64,000 nt of DNA, taken from contig MU863984.1 of NCBI GenBank assembly GCA_033296885.1, forward strand, positions 57,214 through 121,213. Direction: 5' to 3'. This DNA is from Triangularia verruculosa (taxonomy: Eukaryota > Ascomycota > Sordariomycetes > Sordariales > Podosporaceae). A program made the translations under genes and the position numbers. The notes below the pieces were generated by a model. The model was given only the letters and a program-made list of their open reading frames with translations. It ran no database searches and was not told the DNA's origin. Positions 1 to 12,522 of this stretch are shown here, piece after piece (within the stretch, counting starts at the first letter, position 1; every line of letters starts with the position of its first letter).

Positions 1-645
1 CTGGGTGTTTACGGCATGGGTTTAATACGAGTTTGCGTTCTTCCTTCCGCTATGGGTGGGCCATTTCGAGATTCATGCCGCCATGCTGACATTGGACCGG
101 AATACCGTCGTGTTCTGCTCTGGATCAGCGCGTTCCCTTGTCCGGGGATAGCAGGACCCTGCAGCGGCCTTTAAGGGACCCGACACTCTGGGTCAGGGTA
201 AGTCCGAAATTCCTAGGCGGCAAATTTTTGATGTCATGTTGCATATCTGAGTCCGCCGATCCTGCAGGTCCCCCGTCCACCCGCCGTGCCGCGCAGCCAC
301 CCACCCCCATTGTCTCACCTACCAACATGTGGACTATCGTAGAAAGTGAGCGACCCATTCCATGAGAGTTTCTGGTTCAACGTGCAGGTATGCAGGGCAA
401 TGGTAGCTTCCCCTTGACGATCGTTGTCGGGCGAGTATGAGACTATTGTCAACATCCAGCCCAGTGAAAACTTTCAATCAATTGAGAAACAGGTCAAATA
501 TCACGTTCACGAATAGCAATGAGGCCAGTGACAACAAATGCATAAGAAATCTCAAATTATCTCGACTCTGGCTCGCATCACATGTCTATCTTTGCTTTCT
601 CTATGTGTACATAGAAAACAGAGACCACCAAACTCCCAACTTTGT
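1..645. other. Intergenic, no supported gene
   Basis: I see no recognisable gene here. Short ORFs in both directions have no family features. The right part is the 3' flank of the minus-strand secreted protein gene. Confidence 0.5.
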
Positions 646-1318
646 CTACAAATCGGCATGGGCCTGGTCGTCTTGTTCGACATTCTTAACGGCACCAATT
701 TCCTCTACAACCTCATGCTCTGGAATCTTTCCATCCTTGAAGTAAAAATCGCTCACCATGGTGCCATCCGACCACCATGCAGTCTGCTTGCCCAGGGTAC
801 CAACGCTGAAGAATACATCTCCAGCGCCAACCCTGAGGCATTTCCCGCTGGGCACACGCAAATCCCCTGTCTGGCTGTTAGTATATTGCCAGTCTTGTAT
901 AGCCAGTGACATAGGTAAACATACCGATTCCCGCACTCATCAAGATCAAGCTCGGCTCCGGCGCCGGGTGGGAGGGCATGTAGCTGTCACCGTAGAAGAT
1001 ATACTGATATGCCTTGTCGAAGCCGTCCTCCCATTTCAACCGGAAGGAGTTGTCAATTTCGATATCGGTCAAATCCGGATCAACATTGTCGATGGACCAG
1101 CACTCGAGGATATTCTCCCACTCGCCGGTCGTGGCGTTCTTGGCCTGTGTCAACGCCGGCATAACCACTTTGCCGGGGTTGGAGGACTTGGGGCAGCGAA
1201 TCTGGCAGTCGTTCGACTCGAGACCGTAGCGGTCAAGCCGAGGGACGTGCCGGGTTCCGTGCGCGGCACCAGCCAAAAGGGGGAGGCAGGCAGCCACAAC
1301 AGCCTTCATGTTGGCCAT
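646..1318 (-). CDS. Small secreted protein of unknown function
   Basis: Two exons, 1318-925 and 866-646, give 204 aa. The 58-base intron starts GTATGT and ends ACAG, and joining restores one frame. I chose the ATG at 1318 because MANMKAVVAACLPLLAGAAHG then forms a signal peptide; ATGs at 1369 and 1309 are alternatives, and the one at 1369 would bury the hydrophobic segment. The mature protein has few cysteines, one N-glycosylation sequon (NAT), a Trp/Asp-rich middle and an acidic tail ending AHADL. I do not recognise the family. Secretion is an inference from the leader; an effector or cell-surface role is possible but not shown. Confidence 0.75.
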
Positions 1319-1810
1319 TCTTGGGATAGTCGCAAAGAGCTTTGGGCAGAATCGAGTGGTAGTGTTCAAAAGAGGTCAAGCGGCTTGGTGGTACCTATTC
1401 AGCGCCGAACTGTGGTTGGGTTTGGACTCTTCGGAGTTTTGGAGCGCCACATCTGTGCATGGGAGTCGACTGGTTGATATCAAAAATTGAAGCCCAGTAT
1501 CCAGGGTTCTGGGGGTGTAAGACGATCGGTGAGAGCATTATGTGTACTCCGGTCCATGATGCATGCTGTCGAGCATCGTATATAAGATGGCACCAGCCAA
1601 GAAAGCCAGCGAGAATCATGTTTTCTGTCGTGTCATGATCAACAGGTTGGCAATCATAACTATCGGTCTTAATTTCCTAATTCCGCTGCCTTGTTCCTTG
1701 GTTTTGTGACGTTTTGTAGCTGGCCGCTGCATTCTGCAAAGCACTGCGTCACAGTGTCAATCCTCCTACCTACCTAGGTACCTACCTACTCTATCATACA
1801 TTCTGCCAAC
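1319..1810. promoter_or_regulatory. Divergent promoter region
   Basis: This interval separates the divergent secreted-protein and FAD-oxidase genes and should hold both promoters. A TATATAAG stretch lies at 1579-1586, oriented for the plus-strand gene but rather far from its ATG. A CCTACCTACCTAGGTACC-type repeat lies near 1768-1792. Confidence 0.4.
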
Positions 1811-3655
1811 ATGGCACCTTGCCGGACATTACAGCAGCTCGCTGTCGCAACAGCAGCCCTTTTGGGTTGCGGGGTGCTGCAGACCGTTACTGCAGCTCCA
1901 ACTCCGGAATGTGTACGTCGTTTTCGGGGATAACAATCTGTAGTAACACAAAGTTCGGAGATAGGGGCTAACCACTTGTTCTAGTGCACACTGCTTGCCC
2001 AGGCCTTCCCTGCAGATGTCTCACCGCGAGGCACTGATGTATGGACATTTGAGAACGAGGACTTTTGGTGTAAGTGCAGGGCCTGACGGTGTGTTTCTTG
2101 CCAGGCAAGAACTCTTTCTGACCTATTGCCTTAGCTGCCACGGAGATTCGCAATCCCTCTTGTGTCTTCCTCCCAGATTCAACCGAAAAGGTTGCACAAG
2201 CAGTTAGTCTATTCGTGGCCAATGAATGCCGCTTTTCCATCAAAGGAGGCGGTCACAGCGCCATTCCTCAAGCAGCCAATATCGATGATGGAGTCCTCAT
2301 GCCTATGAAGCTTCTCAACACGACCGAGGTCGACCTGGAAGCCGGGTCTATTCGTGTGGGGATGGGTCTGCTCATGCGAGATATCTACCAAGCCCTTGAC
2401 CCCCATAACCGGACTGCCATGATCGGCCGGTATGAGAAGGTTGGTTTGGGTCTTACTCTTGGAGCTGGCATCTCCTACTTCTTCAACCGAGAGGGCTTTG
2501 CGGTCGATAATGTGCTTAACTACGAAATTGTTCTCGCGGATGGCTCCGTTGTCAACGCCAATCAATCGAGCCACCCTGATCTTTTCAGGGCACTGAAGGG
2601 CGGTAACAACAACTATGGCGTCGTCACACATGTCACCCTCAGAACGGTCGAAACCGAGGGTGCTGTGTATGGTGGTGTGGTGGTATGTGAAGATCCTGCA
2701 TCCTTACCATGGATGGGACAAGCTAACGTAACCTAGTACTACCCCGAGTCATCGATTCCACAAGTAACGGATCAGATCTATGACTACCACACCCGTCAAG
2801 CTGTGGACGACAGACTCACTCATGTTCTCCCCCAGTATGGTTACAATGGAACCTCGAACGAAACCATCAGCTTCTGCCCAGTTATCTACAACCGTGCCGT
2901 CGACGAGCTCCCCGAGATCATGCGCGGCTGGGTTGACACGCCATACACACGAAGCACGCTCAAAAAGAGATCGTATGCTGATCTAGCCTTTGAGCTTCAC
3001 GATGGTTTCCCCGATCGACAAGTCCAGGAGCAGCGCGTGTTTACAGTCTATGCTGACGCTGACCTGTATCGTGATGTGTGGGCGGCATATCACACATGGT
3101 TGCAGCAATGGCGGCACATTCCGGGTCTCTATGGTCTCCATGTCGTGATGCCCATCACTCAAAACTCGTTGGTTGCCAGTTATTCCATGGGATCAAACGT
3201 TTTGGGGCTGGAGGACCATTTGACTGACAACAGAACTCTGGGAGGTACGATTTGAGTCCCTGCTTCTTTTCACTCGTATCTAAACCGGATGATACTGACT
3301 TGTGGCAGTCCTTTACTTTGGTCTGACCATGGACAGCATGGACGACACAGCCGAGATCCTACCCGCTCATGCTGAGTTCGTTCAGTCCATGATTGATCTT
3401 GCCAAATCGCGGGATCTGTGGCATCCATACATGTAAGTCCCTTAAGGGCTCGAATTGAAGGTTGGCTGCAATCGAACGCTGACACCGTCCTGAAGCATGC
3501 TCACCTACTCTGGCTGGGACCAGCCTGTCATTGCCAGCTACGGCCCGGAGAACGTTGCCTTCCTTCACGAAGTGCAGGCCGTCTACGATCCCACCCATGT
3601 CTTTCAGAGACTGGTCCCTGGAGGTCAGAAGTTGCCCGAGCCCGAATCTTTGTAA
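1811..3655 (+). CDS. Secreted FAD-linked oxidoreductase (BBE/6-HDNO-like)
   Basis: Six exons: 1811-1912, 1985-2069, 2135-2682, 2737-3244, 3309-3432 and 3496-3655. They give 508 aa; all five introns are GT...AG and phases agree. The N-terminus is a signal peptide (hydrophobic AVATAALLGCGVLQ, then Ala-rich). A PCMH-type FAD-binding domain (FAD_binding_4) follows, with the KGGGHS loop whose His is the site of covalent FAD attachment in 6-hydroxy-D-nicotine oxidase relatives, and later GLGLTLGAGISYF and GGNNNYGVVTHV. The C-terminus has YDPTHVFQRLVPGG, typical of this fungal family. The enzyme should oxidise a small molecule extracellularly or in the secretory path using O2; the substrate is unknown. 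It is the first of several oxidoreductase genes in this block. Confidence 0.9.
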
Positions 3656-4165
3656 ATATCTAGGTACCCGGTACCTTGGCTACAACTCCGATGTTGGAAA
3701 CTTTAACTTTCGGTACTTGTAATCTAGTTTCCTCGTCTTTCTTACCTACCTAGACAAGAATAGAGAATGGCGGATCAGCTTTGATTGGCAGGAAAAACTT
3801 AATTGGGCATGCACTTGCTGTCACATCTTGTGATGATGCTCATCCTCGACTGCCGGTGCACGCAGAAAACGACAAACAGGACGCAAGGAAAATTCACACG
3901 GACCCCCCTCTAGCCCGGTCCGATCATGGGAAAACAAACATCACCTTGATGGGGTGTCTGACGGCGTAATCGGCCGGTTTACGCTTGCGGTACGTCACAA
4001 CATCGTAACATGCCGCCAGGTCAAAGCGCTCGCAGATGTATAATTCTCTCCGTCCTCTTGCCCCAGACTCATCCTCATGATTTTCCTCTGCTACCACTTC
4101 ATCCTATCGAAGTGAACACATACTGCAACCGAAATTAATCATCGCCATTCAAAGTACCAGTCAAC
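3656..4165. other. Intergenic
   Basis: No gene is seen. It holds TAGGTACC-type palindromic motifs near 3660-3675 and the promoter of the next plus-strand gene. Confidence 0.5.
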
Positions 4166-4833
4166 ATGCCTATCCCCAAGCCCCAGATTCTCCGCACCTC
4201 CCTCACCCCCCTCTTCCGGTCCTCATCGGCTCGCTATGTATCATCTACTCTCCCACGGGCCATGGCAACAGCAACCAATGATCCGCGTGATCCGCGTGAT
4301 CCGCGTGGTGGAGCCCCGGTAGAGGACATTGATCTTGTCTTCGACTACCCGACCTCGCAACAAGCCTCGCCCAATCCCCACCACCCTTCTCTCGAATCTT
4401 CAGGCCTGAGTGCCTCCAGCATCTCCGGAGGTGCCTACACTGGCAAGGGATTTGATATGGATGAAACCATCACATCCACCCAAGAGACGGTTGAACAGGT
4501 GAAGGATAAGATGGGCAACGTGATGCACAAAAGCAAGGCGACGATGAAGAGAGTCGACAAGGAGATGGGATACCCAGATAACAACGTCATGTAAGTGGCG
4601 CTCCTCTACAATTCATCGTCATACTGATTAGGTATGGTAGCTATGCTGGCTTGGGAGCACTCGCACTCGCGGCATTGTACGTTACTCTCCGTGAGCCCCG
4701 CGTTTCAGAGGAGGTCCGACGACGCAATCCTACTGTTGATGCGCGAGGGGGTATGCAGAACGTCAAGCATGACATGCCTGCCCATGCGCCGCTGGAGAAT
4801 AAGGTGGAGAAGATGATCGGACGAACTGGTTAA
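4166..4833 (+). CDS. Small mitochondrial-type membrane protein, unknown function
   Basis: Two exons (4166-4590 and 4632-4833) give 208 aa; the intron is GTAAGT...TTAG. The N-terminus is rich in Arg/Ser/Leu and lacks acids for about 30 residues, like a mitochondrial presequence. A short DPR triplet repeat follows (three copies of GATCCGCGT in DNA). The middle has an acidic and Ser-rich part, then a helical Lys/Glu/Met-rich stretch. Just after the splice junction YAGLGALALAALYVTL forms one transmembrane helix. The basic, polar C-terminus ends KMIGRTG. No family is recognised. Mitochondrial membrane location is an inference from the leader and helix. Confidence 0.75.
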
Positions 4834-5192
4834 ACGTATAGGACGTCAAGTATTTGTCGTGGCATTGGCTCTCGTAATGGAGGAAGGGTTTGGCCAAAAG
4901 TGATGTGTTCCGAACGCCAGTTTGTATGTACCTAGCATCAGAAGCATACCAAAAGCTTTCTACAAAAGCTGCCGTATTGTGGTGATGACGGAGTCACTTC
5001 ATCGAAAGTAAAAGTCGTGCTTACCCAAGGACATAAGCTCCAAAGGCTTGAGAAGCTCAGGGGCCAAGGGAAGGGTAGGTAATTTACAAACGAACTCGAC
5101 TGCGCGTCAAGTGGGCTTTGGTGGAAGGGAGCCCGCTAACTGTGGAGGCTGTAAGGCGTAGGCTCAAAAGGAAATAAAAATAATAAAATATG
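4834..5192. other. Intergenic
   Basis: No gene is seen. The right end is A/T-rich (5170-5192) and, read on the minus strand, gives the T-runs that can end Pol III transcription of the adjacent tRNA. Confidence 0.5.
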
Positions 5193-5264
5193 AGGACTAG
5201 ACGCGATTTGAACGCGTGACCTACCGGACTGCAGCCGGTTGCTCTACCCCTGAGCTACTGGTCC
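5193..5264 (-). tRNA. tRNA-Cys (GCA)
   Basis: Read on the minus strand, the 72-base sequence folds as a cloverleaf. The acceptor is GGACCAG/CTAGTCC with one C:A mismatch at the fifth pair. The D arm contains TAGCTCAG. The anticodon stem ACCGG/CCGGT closes loop CTGCAGT with anticodon GCA. The T arm is ACGCG/CGCGT around TTCAAAT. The discriminator base is T (U73), as expected for tRNA-Cys. There is no intron and no encoded CCA. A T-rich Pol III terminator follows. Confidence 0.93.
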
Positions 5265-6962
5265 TTTGCCGTGGGTCTTGATGAAGCCTCAGGGTCAGGC
5301 TGTTGTCTTTTCAACAAGGTATCGGAGTACTAGGTAGCTTCTCCGCGGAAATCAATACTGGCGTCACGTCACCCCATCTCTTACCCCCTCTTGAGGGATG
5401 TTCGCGTAGGTACTATAGGTACATACCTTACTTGGTAGATCGCTGCAGTTCATACCATCCGTGCCTCAACTGAAGAGATAGAGCACTTCTCTGACAACAA
5501 GCATGGTGGCAAAGAGTAAGACGGACAGGCATTGCAAAGAAAGATGGGCGGACACCAAGAGTTGGAAGGTGTCAAAAGGTGACAAGATGCCAATCTGCAT
5601 GCAACCACACTCCATAGCACATCCCGTCCAACGCCGTCATATCTGAAAAAGGCGAATCCCGTATGAATATGACCTGTAGGCCAGATAAGGAACATGTCCT
5701 TTGACATAGTAGCAGATGATGCGCAATGATGTCGTGCCCTCTGGTGTCCATTGCCGCTGCGAGTGTCTGGCTTGATGATCTCCGCCCCAGGGGGAACGAG
5801 AGGGTCCTTGCATGTTCATGTCGAACAGTATCATCGTCAAGTTCGGCCAAGGTGGCTGCAGTGCAAACCATCAACGTAGGAGACGTCTTGGTAGGTACCG
5901 GCGTCATCGGAGATACGTATGTTGATCGGTGTTTTCAGGGCTGAGAATCGGCGGACAACGGCGTTGGAACACGACGAGATGACTTCACACTGCAGGTTGA
6001 GGGCAATTTATATCTTTTCCTGCATCATCTTACTACACTTTGGTGCACCTCCAAAGTACAGTGGAGGTCACATCCAGAACCATCAAGTCTCCTGCAGCCC
6101 ACTCTAGGTGTGCTCGAGCTGCCTCGCTCCGTCCTATCTCGGCAATATCATGCATGCAATGGAAGATTTCACTTGGCTGCAGTTTGTATGTTTGAACGGT
6201 CTGAGGTGCAGAACTCCGAAAGCACGCGGTGGGCTGGCAGTCCGTTTCTTAGGTACCTAACGGAACCCACTTCTACAACTAGTCTAGATTTCTGAGGTAG
6301 TCTTGGTGATGAGGTAGTTGCTTCCAGTGATGTGATTCTTATCTGGCCCATGCCGCTGGACTATTGCTACACTTCTATCCTTTCAGTACCTACCGAGCGA
6401 GGAAATTGCTCGATCAACAACCAACATGGGCCATGATGCGTCTTCAACGCCAAGGTACCTTAGCTAGGTACCGTAGCTATTCACATGCCCAACCTATGGT
6501 TGAAAAAGACAAAGAGAAACGATGATAGGTTGGTAGGTAGTAAGGTGTGGTTTATCTTGAACAGTTGCTGTCTGAAGTCACCGTCTTTGAGAAGACAAAA
6601 AGAGGCTCTAGTCGATTCATCAACTAGCACCTCTAAAAGGACAAGATCAGCGTTTCTCAAAGCATAAAACCAGGAACGGAGCCGACTTTGCATGAGATTC
6701 GGCAGGCGTAACAAGGTTAGGGCGCAGGTCCGTCGGGACCGGAGTACGGCAACGTAGTGTGGGTGACATTGAAGTGGCCAAGGGGAAGGTCCGTGCCGCC
6801 AACAGGTGGTATAAGGAATGAATCTGAGATCGTCTTGGGCAGGTCGATGCAGTGAGTGGCCTCTCATAAACGGTCGTGCGATCTCATCCAATCTTGACAC
6901 TATTGCCCCAGGCCGCCTTAAATACCTAGTCGTTATATTTTGTTTTCAAAAACAGCGTCAAT
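5265..6962. other. Intergenic, no supported gene
   Basis: ORFs up to 139 codons occur on the minus strand (5572-5907, 6481-6900) but have no family features. Several TAGGTACC-type palindromic motifs are present (about 5400-5430, 5888, 6249 and 6450-6475). Confidence 0.5.
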
Positions 6963-7917
6963 ATGTCTTTATCCTCATCAGTTTCGATAAAGCCGCATCA
7001 ACCGGTGTGGCTGGTGACGGGTGCATCCTCTGGACTCGGTCTGGCGGTGGCAATCGAGGCAACCAAAACGGCCGCCGTTTTTGCCATTGGTCGGGATCAG
7101 CACGGGCTCGAGGTTGCAGCGAAGGCCGGATGCCGGACGGTCCAGCTTGACTTGCGAGCCTCGGCTGACCATATTTCCGCTGTTCTTGCCGATGTTATCA
7201 AGACTGTGGGCCGAGTTGACGTTTTGGTAAATGCTGCGGGCTATATTCTTGAAGGTGCAGTGGAAGAGACAAGGTGGGTCACATCACGCCATCGGATTCT
7301 CTCTACCTCATTCTGCCCCCTTGCCCCTTTCTGCCCCTGAATGTGTTTTGACAACAAATAGTGAACAAGAACTTGAAGATGTATTCACCACAAATGTCTT
7401 TGCACCTATCCGCCTAGCACGGGCAGTGCTCCCGCACATGCGACAAGCTGGCAGTGGTGTTATCTTCAACGTGGCTGGGATCGGCGGATTCAGCGGCAGT
7501 CCAAATGCAGGAGCTTACTGCTCTTCCAAGGCAGCGTTGGCGACCTTGACTGAGGCTTTGCAGCGAGAAACAGGGCCCTTGGGAATCCGTGTTTGTCTTG
7601 TCCAGCTGGGACATTTCAGGACTTCATTCTTGAAAGCGGGCCACAGGGTACATACTGCTCACCGCATTGCTGATTACGATCCGGTGCTTGAGCCCCTGCG
7701 GAAGGCTTTCAACGGGTTAAATGGGCAGCAGCCCGGTGACCCGGTCAAGGCGGCTAGGGCCCTGGTTGATGTAGCAAGCTGGGGCATCGACAAGATTCCA
7801 CATTTGCTAGCCCTTGGCCCAGATGTACCTGCTGCCGAGTTGAACGCACATGAAGCCAAACGACAGGCGATGCTGGCGTTCGAAGACATTACCAACTCGA
7901 CCGATCTCGAGGCATAA
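6963..7917 (+). CDS. Short-chain dehydrogenase/reductase
   Basis: Two exons (6963-7273, 7362-7917) give 288 aa; the intron starts GTGGGT and ends ATAG. The NAD(P)-binding motif TGASSGLG is at about residues 19-26, and NAAG (for the usual NNAG) is near residue 90. The YCSSK motif supplies the catalytic Tyr and Lys. The usual catalytic Ser, 13 residues before the Tyr, is Gly (NVAGIGGFSG). The length matches the classical SDR family and the closest type is fungal 'oxidoreductase, SDR family' of unknown substrate. With the Ser missing it may be slow, may use a neighbouring Ser, or may bind rather than reduce. It sits among other redox genes. Confidence 0.88.
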
Positions 7918-10900
7918 GCGAGGTGGGCGCGAGCACAGGAGCGCGTGGTGGGGGAATGATGTGGGGGTTGAGGGGGATGCGGCTAGGTCTGAGAGTGGCG
8001 TGCTTCCAGTTACCTAGGTACATGGGTTTAGATACGCGTTGGTAGCCGGCTTCTTCCCAAGTGCAAATCGACTTAACGGTGGCTGTTTAATATCCTGTCT
8101 ATTTCCATTTGCCCAGTTTTGTTCAGCATCCTGTAAGACTGCCCCTGATGGGTATCTGAGCTCGAAAGGAAATGTTCCATTCCAGAAGCGTGTGTGGATG
8201 CCCCCACACAACCACACACATTGATAGTGTATGCAACGCTGCAGTAGTGTGGGTGCATTCAACGTTATCTCACCTGTTCGTGTGTTTGATCGATGAATTT
8301 TGAAAACCTGTTGTCGCCCGACAGCCGATTCTTTTCAGAGCGGGTTAGTCTTCCGTTCCTTTTCAGACCTCCTGCTCAACGGAAGCTCTATCTCGAGGGG
8401 ACATGGTTTCATGCATCCCTAGCGTGCTCGGTTCAGGCAGGCAGAGAGCGCTATTTCACGATACCCGTGGCGGCCCGCGCAGATTGCTCACCGTTTTTGA
8501 TCTACGCTAATTCTACGCCACGCCGATGAGGGTCAGGGGGGGTCGTGTACAGAAGCGACACACACGATGTTTCCCACCGCAGGTAAATCACAAACGGATC
8601 CAAGTTCTAGCCAGATTGCTTTCTGCGCTCTGCGTTTTAAGTCCAACCGCATCCAATGGTGCTCTGGGGTTTAGCGAATATCAGATCACTCTTAAGCCAC
8701 TTGCGTACGCCGAGGGGCCGGCCAAGGATACCCCGACCCACGTCGACTGCTACTGTGCCTCTGGGGAAAAGCTTCACTGGAGGTCTCAGGCTCGCTCAGA
8801 CAGCAGCCCCAGAAACGTGTCACAAAGCATGTGGGCCATGTCGTACTCGCCGTGTCTCTTGACAGCCTTGCTGCAACGTGCCAGATTGCGGAATTGGACG
8901 GTACAGCTCCAGTATAGGCTACCATTGCGCAGTTTGTCAGCCATCTCGGCAGCAATGGTCGCCGACATTGACATCACGCGTCTCTGTCTGCATAAAACGG
9001 GCTACCTACCTTGGGATTCTAAGTCCGGCCCGATGGGAGGGATGGAGTTGTTGAAGCAGAGAAGGAGCCGACACAATCGAGGAAAACTCGGTTAGCAACA
9101 AGCCCACGGTTACGCAGCATAGGGCAATGCTGTCCGCGCATCAAAGGCATCGTGAGATGACGGCACACCGAACGAGCCAAGTCTCCCTCTCGCCTCGACC
9201 ACAGTGGGGGTGAAGTGCATGTGTATGTGCGGCATTACCGGAATGGCCAAAAAACGAGAACGATCAAGGATTCAGCTCCGACTCCCCATGGGTTGTCCAA
9301 TCACCCTCACCGCAATAATCCTCCGATGGCGGGCGTTCCAAGGATTGAAGCAACCGTAAACGTGGAGCCGTACCTCGTTCGGAGTAAGCACGCATACTCG
9401 TATCCGGTTGTCGGCCAAAGCTTGCCCCGAGTATGATGTGCTCAACTGCTGTTCTTGTAATCGGCCGTATCTTTTTCCCCTTGCGGAAATCATCCCCCTT
9501 GCGGACTCGGGAAATCATCGCTTCTCGTGGATTCTTCGCGCGATCTTTTCTTCGACTAGAGGTAGGTTGACCGACGTCGCGCAGAATCTTGACCATGTCT
9601 AGGGACCACACCAGCGGCTGAATCCTGGCGTCGGACAGGCCAATGCTTGTGAAAGAAGCTGCCGGGGTGATGCAGTAGCGCCAGACATACCCTGCAACTA
9701 CACGACGACCTGTCGCCTCTACCTACTTCCTCGTTGCCCGCATTTTCGATGTCCTGATTCCCTAACGCCAGCTTACCTTCTTCGGAGATAGGTACTGAGA
9801 GCTTTCAGTCGGACTTTGTGGCTGAAATCAACTGCTTTAAATCCTATCTTGAGCATCTCCGCTGCTCTTTCCGGAGCCGGCAAGTGGATGAGGGCTTACT
9901 TACGTCTTGCCACCAGAAAGGCACTAGAATCCGTTTCAGTACCTACCTACCTAGGTACCCGATTTACGCAACTCTATCAGTCCTGTAGAGAACTCCCATG
10001 TTTACAAACCCAGTACTCCTTTTTAAAAGAATCTGAAAGCAGTGTAAAAAGAGCTCGGGCAAGCCAAACGGAAGCTACCGACGATGAAAGCCGGGGTGGA
10101 AATCAAGCTTCATCATGTCTGCTGTCATCCATGCAACTCAAGCCCTATGATACGTCATGTCCCGCGTCGGAGTTGACTGAGACCTGACCTGTTTGGCCTT
10201 TAAGACCCTTCTAATCTGATCCTAACCATATGCATCTTGCCCCGGCTTCTATCCGCGAAATTTACGGTTGGATTCCACTATTCCATGGAGGCCACGTTTG
10301 GACGGTCGGGATGAAAAGGAGGGTGACATGGCAGGTCGGTAAGACTTTATTAGCTAAGATGTTCGGTTGTGCTGCTCCAACACCGAACGCCTGCAGCATT
10401 GCGCGGATCAGATGCGTAGGTATGCTTAACTGAGGTGGCGATCGCTGGACAAAAACTGGCTGATTCGCATCCAGCTCGCGGCTGTTATTGCGTACTACAG
10501 GAGTAGGTACATACATACACTCAGTTTCTCCGCGACCGGAATTGCGTCCACAGCGCCGCAGCTTCCTAGCCCTGAGTATACATGAGTTGAAGGTGATACT
10601 GTTTTCCTACCGGCCGGCTCCCCTGGTCTCGGCGGCCCGCTTCCGACAATCTTCACCGTTCTCGGACACCACCCTTTCTAAGCTCATCCTTGCTTGTTTC
10701 TCACCACAATGTGTTACACTGCACATATGCACCTCAACCATATCAGCACCATGAGGTGGAGCCTCCGGTCAACAACGTACATACCTGCTCCACACATAAG
10801 TATGAGCCTCCGTTGCATGAAGACGTATGAAGAAAACCTGAAATCGAGATGGCGAGCATTTGAGTGCCTAGTCCGATCTTCGCCGGTGTCTGTTCCCTCA

Positions 10901-11005
10901 ATCTCCTCCTATCTCCACCTCCACTGAGGCTTCTCTGAGCACAGATCAGCAACAAAGTCTTGACGCCGAGACCTGAAGTTAACACCGACCCGACGGAAGA
11001 AAACA
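7918..11005. other. Long intergenic region, no supported gene
   Basis: About 3 kb of ordinary composition. ORFs of up to 189 codons (8526-9095, plus) and short minus-strand ORFs near 8690-8977 lack family motifs and clear splice structures. TACCTAGGTA-type motifs occur near 8012 and 9938-9960. The last few hundred bases are the presumed promoter of the Myb gene. Confidence 0.45.
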
Positions 11006-12522
11006 ATGGAGGACGAAAACAAGAGTCGGCAACGTGGTCGTAAGCGTTGGACTGAGGAAGAAGACAGCATCCTCTACCAGGAAGCTATGAAGCAGTGTAA
11101 GACATCCATTCGCTCCATCTCATGATCCCACCCCTGACTGAGCTCATGCAGCAACCACGGGTAATGTTAGAGACTGGCACAGGATCGCCACCAAGCTTCC
11201 AGGCAGAACAAACAAAGACTGCCGGAAGCGATGGGTCAACAAAGTTTGCGGAGGACTTAAAAAGGGACTTTGGGACCCAGAAGAAGATCGTCGACTCCAA
11301 TCAGCGGTAGAAAAGCACGGGTTGAGATGGCCGCTGATCGCCGCTGAAGTAGGGTATCGGAGTCCTGATCGTATGTCTCAATCTTGTTTTCCCCTAGGTA
11401 GACTAAGGTAAACCAAGATACCGGTTACTGACGGTGTCGAAGAATGCGCAAAAAGATGGCAGTATGGGCTTGATCCAAGATTAAAGCATCGCGAGTGGAC
11501 GTCAGAAGAGGTTTGTACTCCCTTCCACGGGACCATTGGGGGCTCTGATCTAATTGCGCACACAGGACAAGCTTCTTCTCTCCTTGGTACAGGAGCGAGG
11601 ACGGGAGTGGAAGGCAATACAACACAGCCATTATCCATCCAGATCGCGGATCGACCTCAAGAATCGGTACACAATTCTCATGCGCAGACTTAACAACCCG
11701 AATAATCAAGACACATTCCACGATGAAGACGGTTCTGACACCAGCTCCGTCATCTCTGGCGGAGATGCAAGTGACGACGGAACTGGGACAACGGCAGCGA
11801 CCACGATTAGTAACAATAGTGGCTCATATCACCGGCATTCTCGACAGGGCTCCAAGGTCTCTACCTCGTCTGATCTGGCGACAAATGTACACACCCATCT
11901 CCAACAGGCCGCACTCGACATGGAGGTGGAGCAGCAGCACTTGGAGCAGTTTGAAGCCGACTTCAACGCAGCGGACTGGCTCGATTCCTCGGCTTTCTCG
12001 ATGCTGCCGACAACCGCAGCTCAGCACGGAGGAGTTGATTCACTATCACTGACATCGTTCCTGGACCACCACAGCTCCGGATTGCATCAAGATACAGGCA
12101 TGCTGACGGCAACTTGGGACGATCCGTTTGCGACACCACTCGCTTCTCAAGGTTATCAGATGACTGGCTACCACCTCTCCACCAGTACGTATCCTCAGAG
12201 CACCGCCATCACCGCCGAGGATCATGGCCTTGGAAAAGGCGATGTGGATATGGAGGGAATGGTGGCCTTTAATCCAAATCTGCTTCTTGCAGATCCATCT
12301 ACCACCGAAGGCTTTGGTTCGACGACCATCCAGACTGCGGCAGGAGAGGATCAAGGACCGCGATCAGAACATCAGACTGGGGGCGAACCGGTTGAGGGAG
12401 AAGATGAAGATGTGAGTAAAGTGATCATTGCAGTCGAAGGGTGTGATAAAGATACATTAAACTATCTGTTCAACGTCACCAGACCGATAAAAGGAAGAGT
12501 CAAGATGGAGATTACAATGTGA
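11006..12522 (+). CDS. Three-repeat Myb (SANT) transcription regulator
   Basis: Four exons (11006-11096, 11152-11370, 11443-11510, 11566-12522) give 444 aa. Repeat 1 has RKRWTEEEDSIL and WHRIATKLPGRTNKDCRKRW. Repeat 2 has KGLWDPEEDRRL and WPLIAAEVG...QCAKRW. Repeat 3 has HREWTSEEDKLL and WKAIQ...RIDLKNRY. The spaced Trp residues and basic recognition helices are those of Myb DNA-binding domains. The C-terminal 290 residues are Ser/Thr/Asp/Gln-rich and acidic, as in activation domains. Nuclear location is expected. Three redox genes lie close by (one upstream, two downstream, all plus strand), so it could regulate them; that is inference from position only. Confidence 0.9.

Noticed and set aside
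758..1477. 239-codon plus-strand ORF
   Set aside because: It is the antisense shadow of the minus-strand secreted protein gene, which has a signal peptide and a consistent intron.
6481..6900. 139-codon minus-strand ORF
   Set aside because: No family features, no upstream exon and no sign of selection visible.
8526..9095. 189-codon plus-strand ORF
   Set aside because: No domain, odd composition and no neighbouring exon; likely chance.
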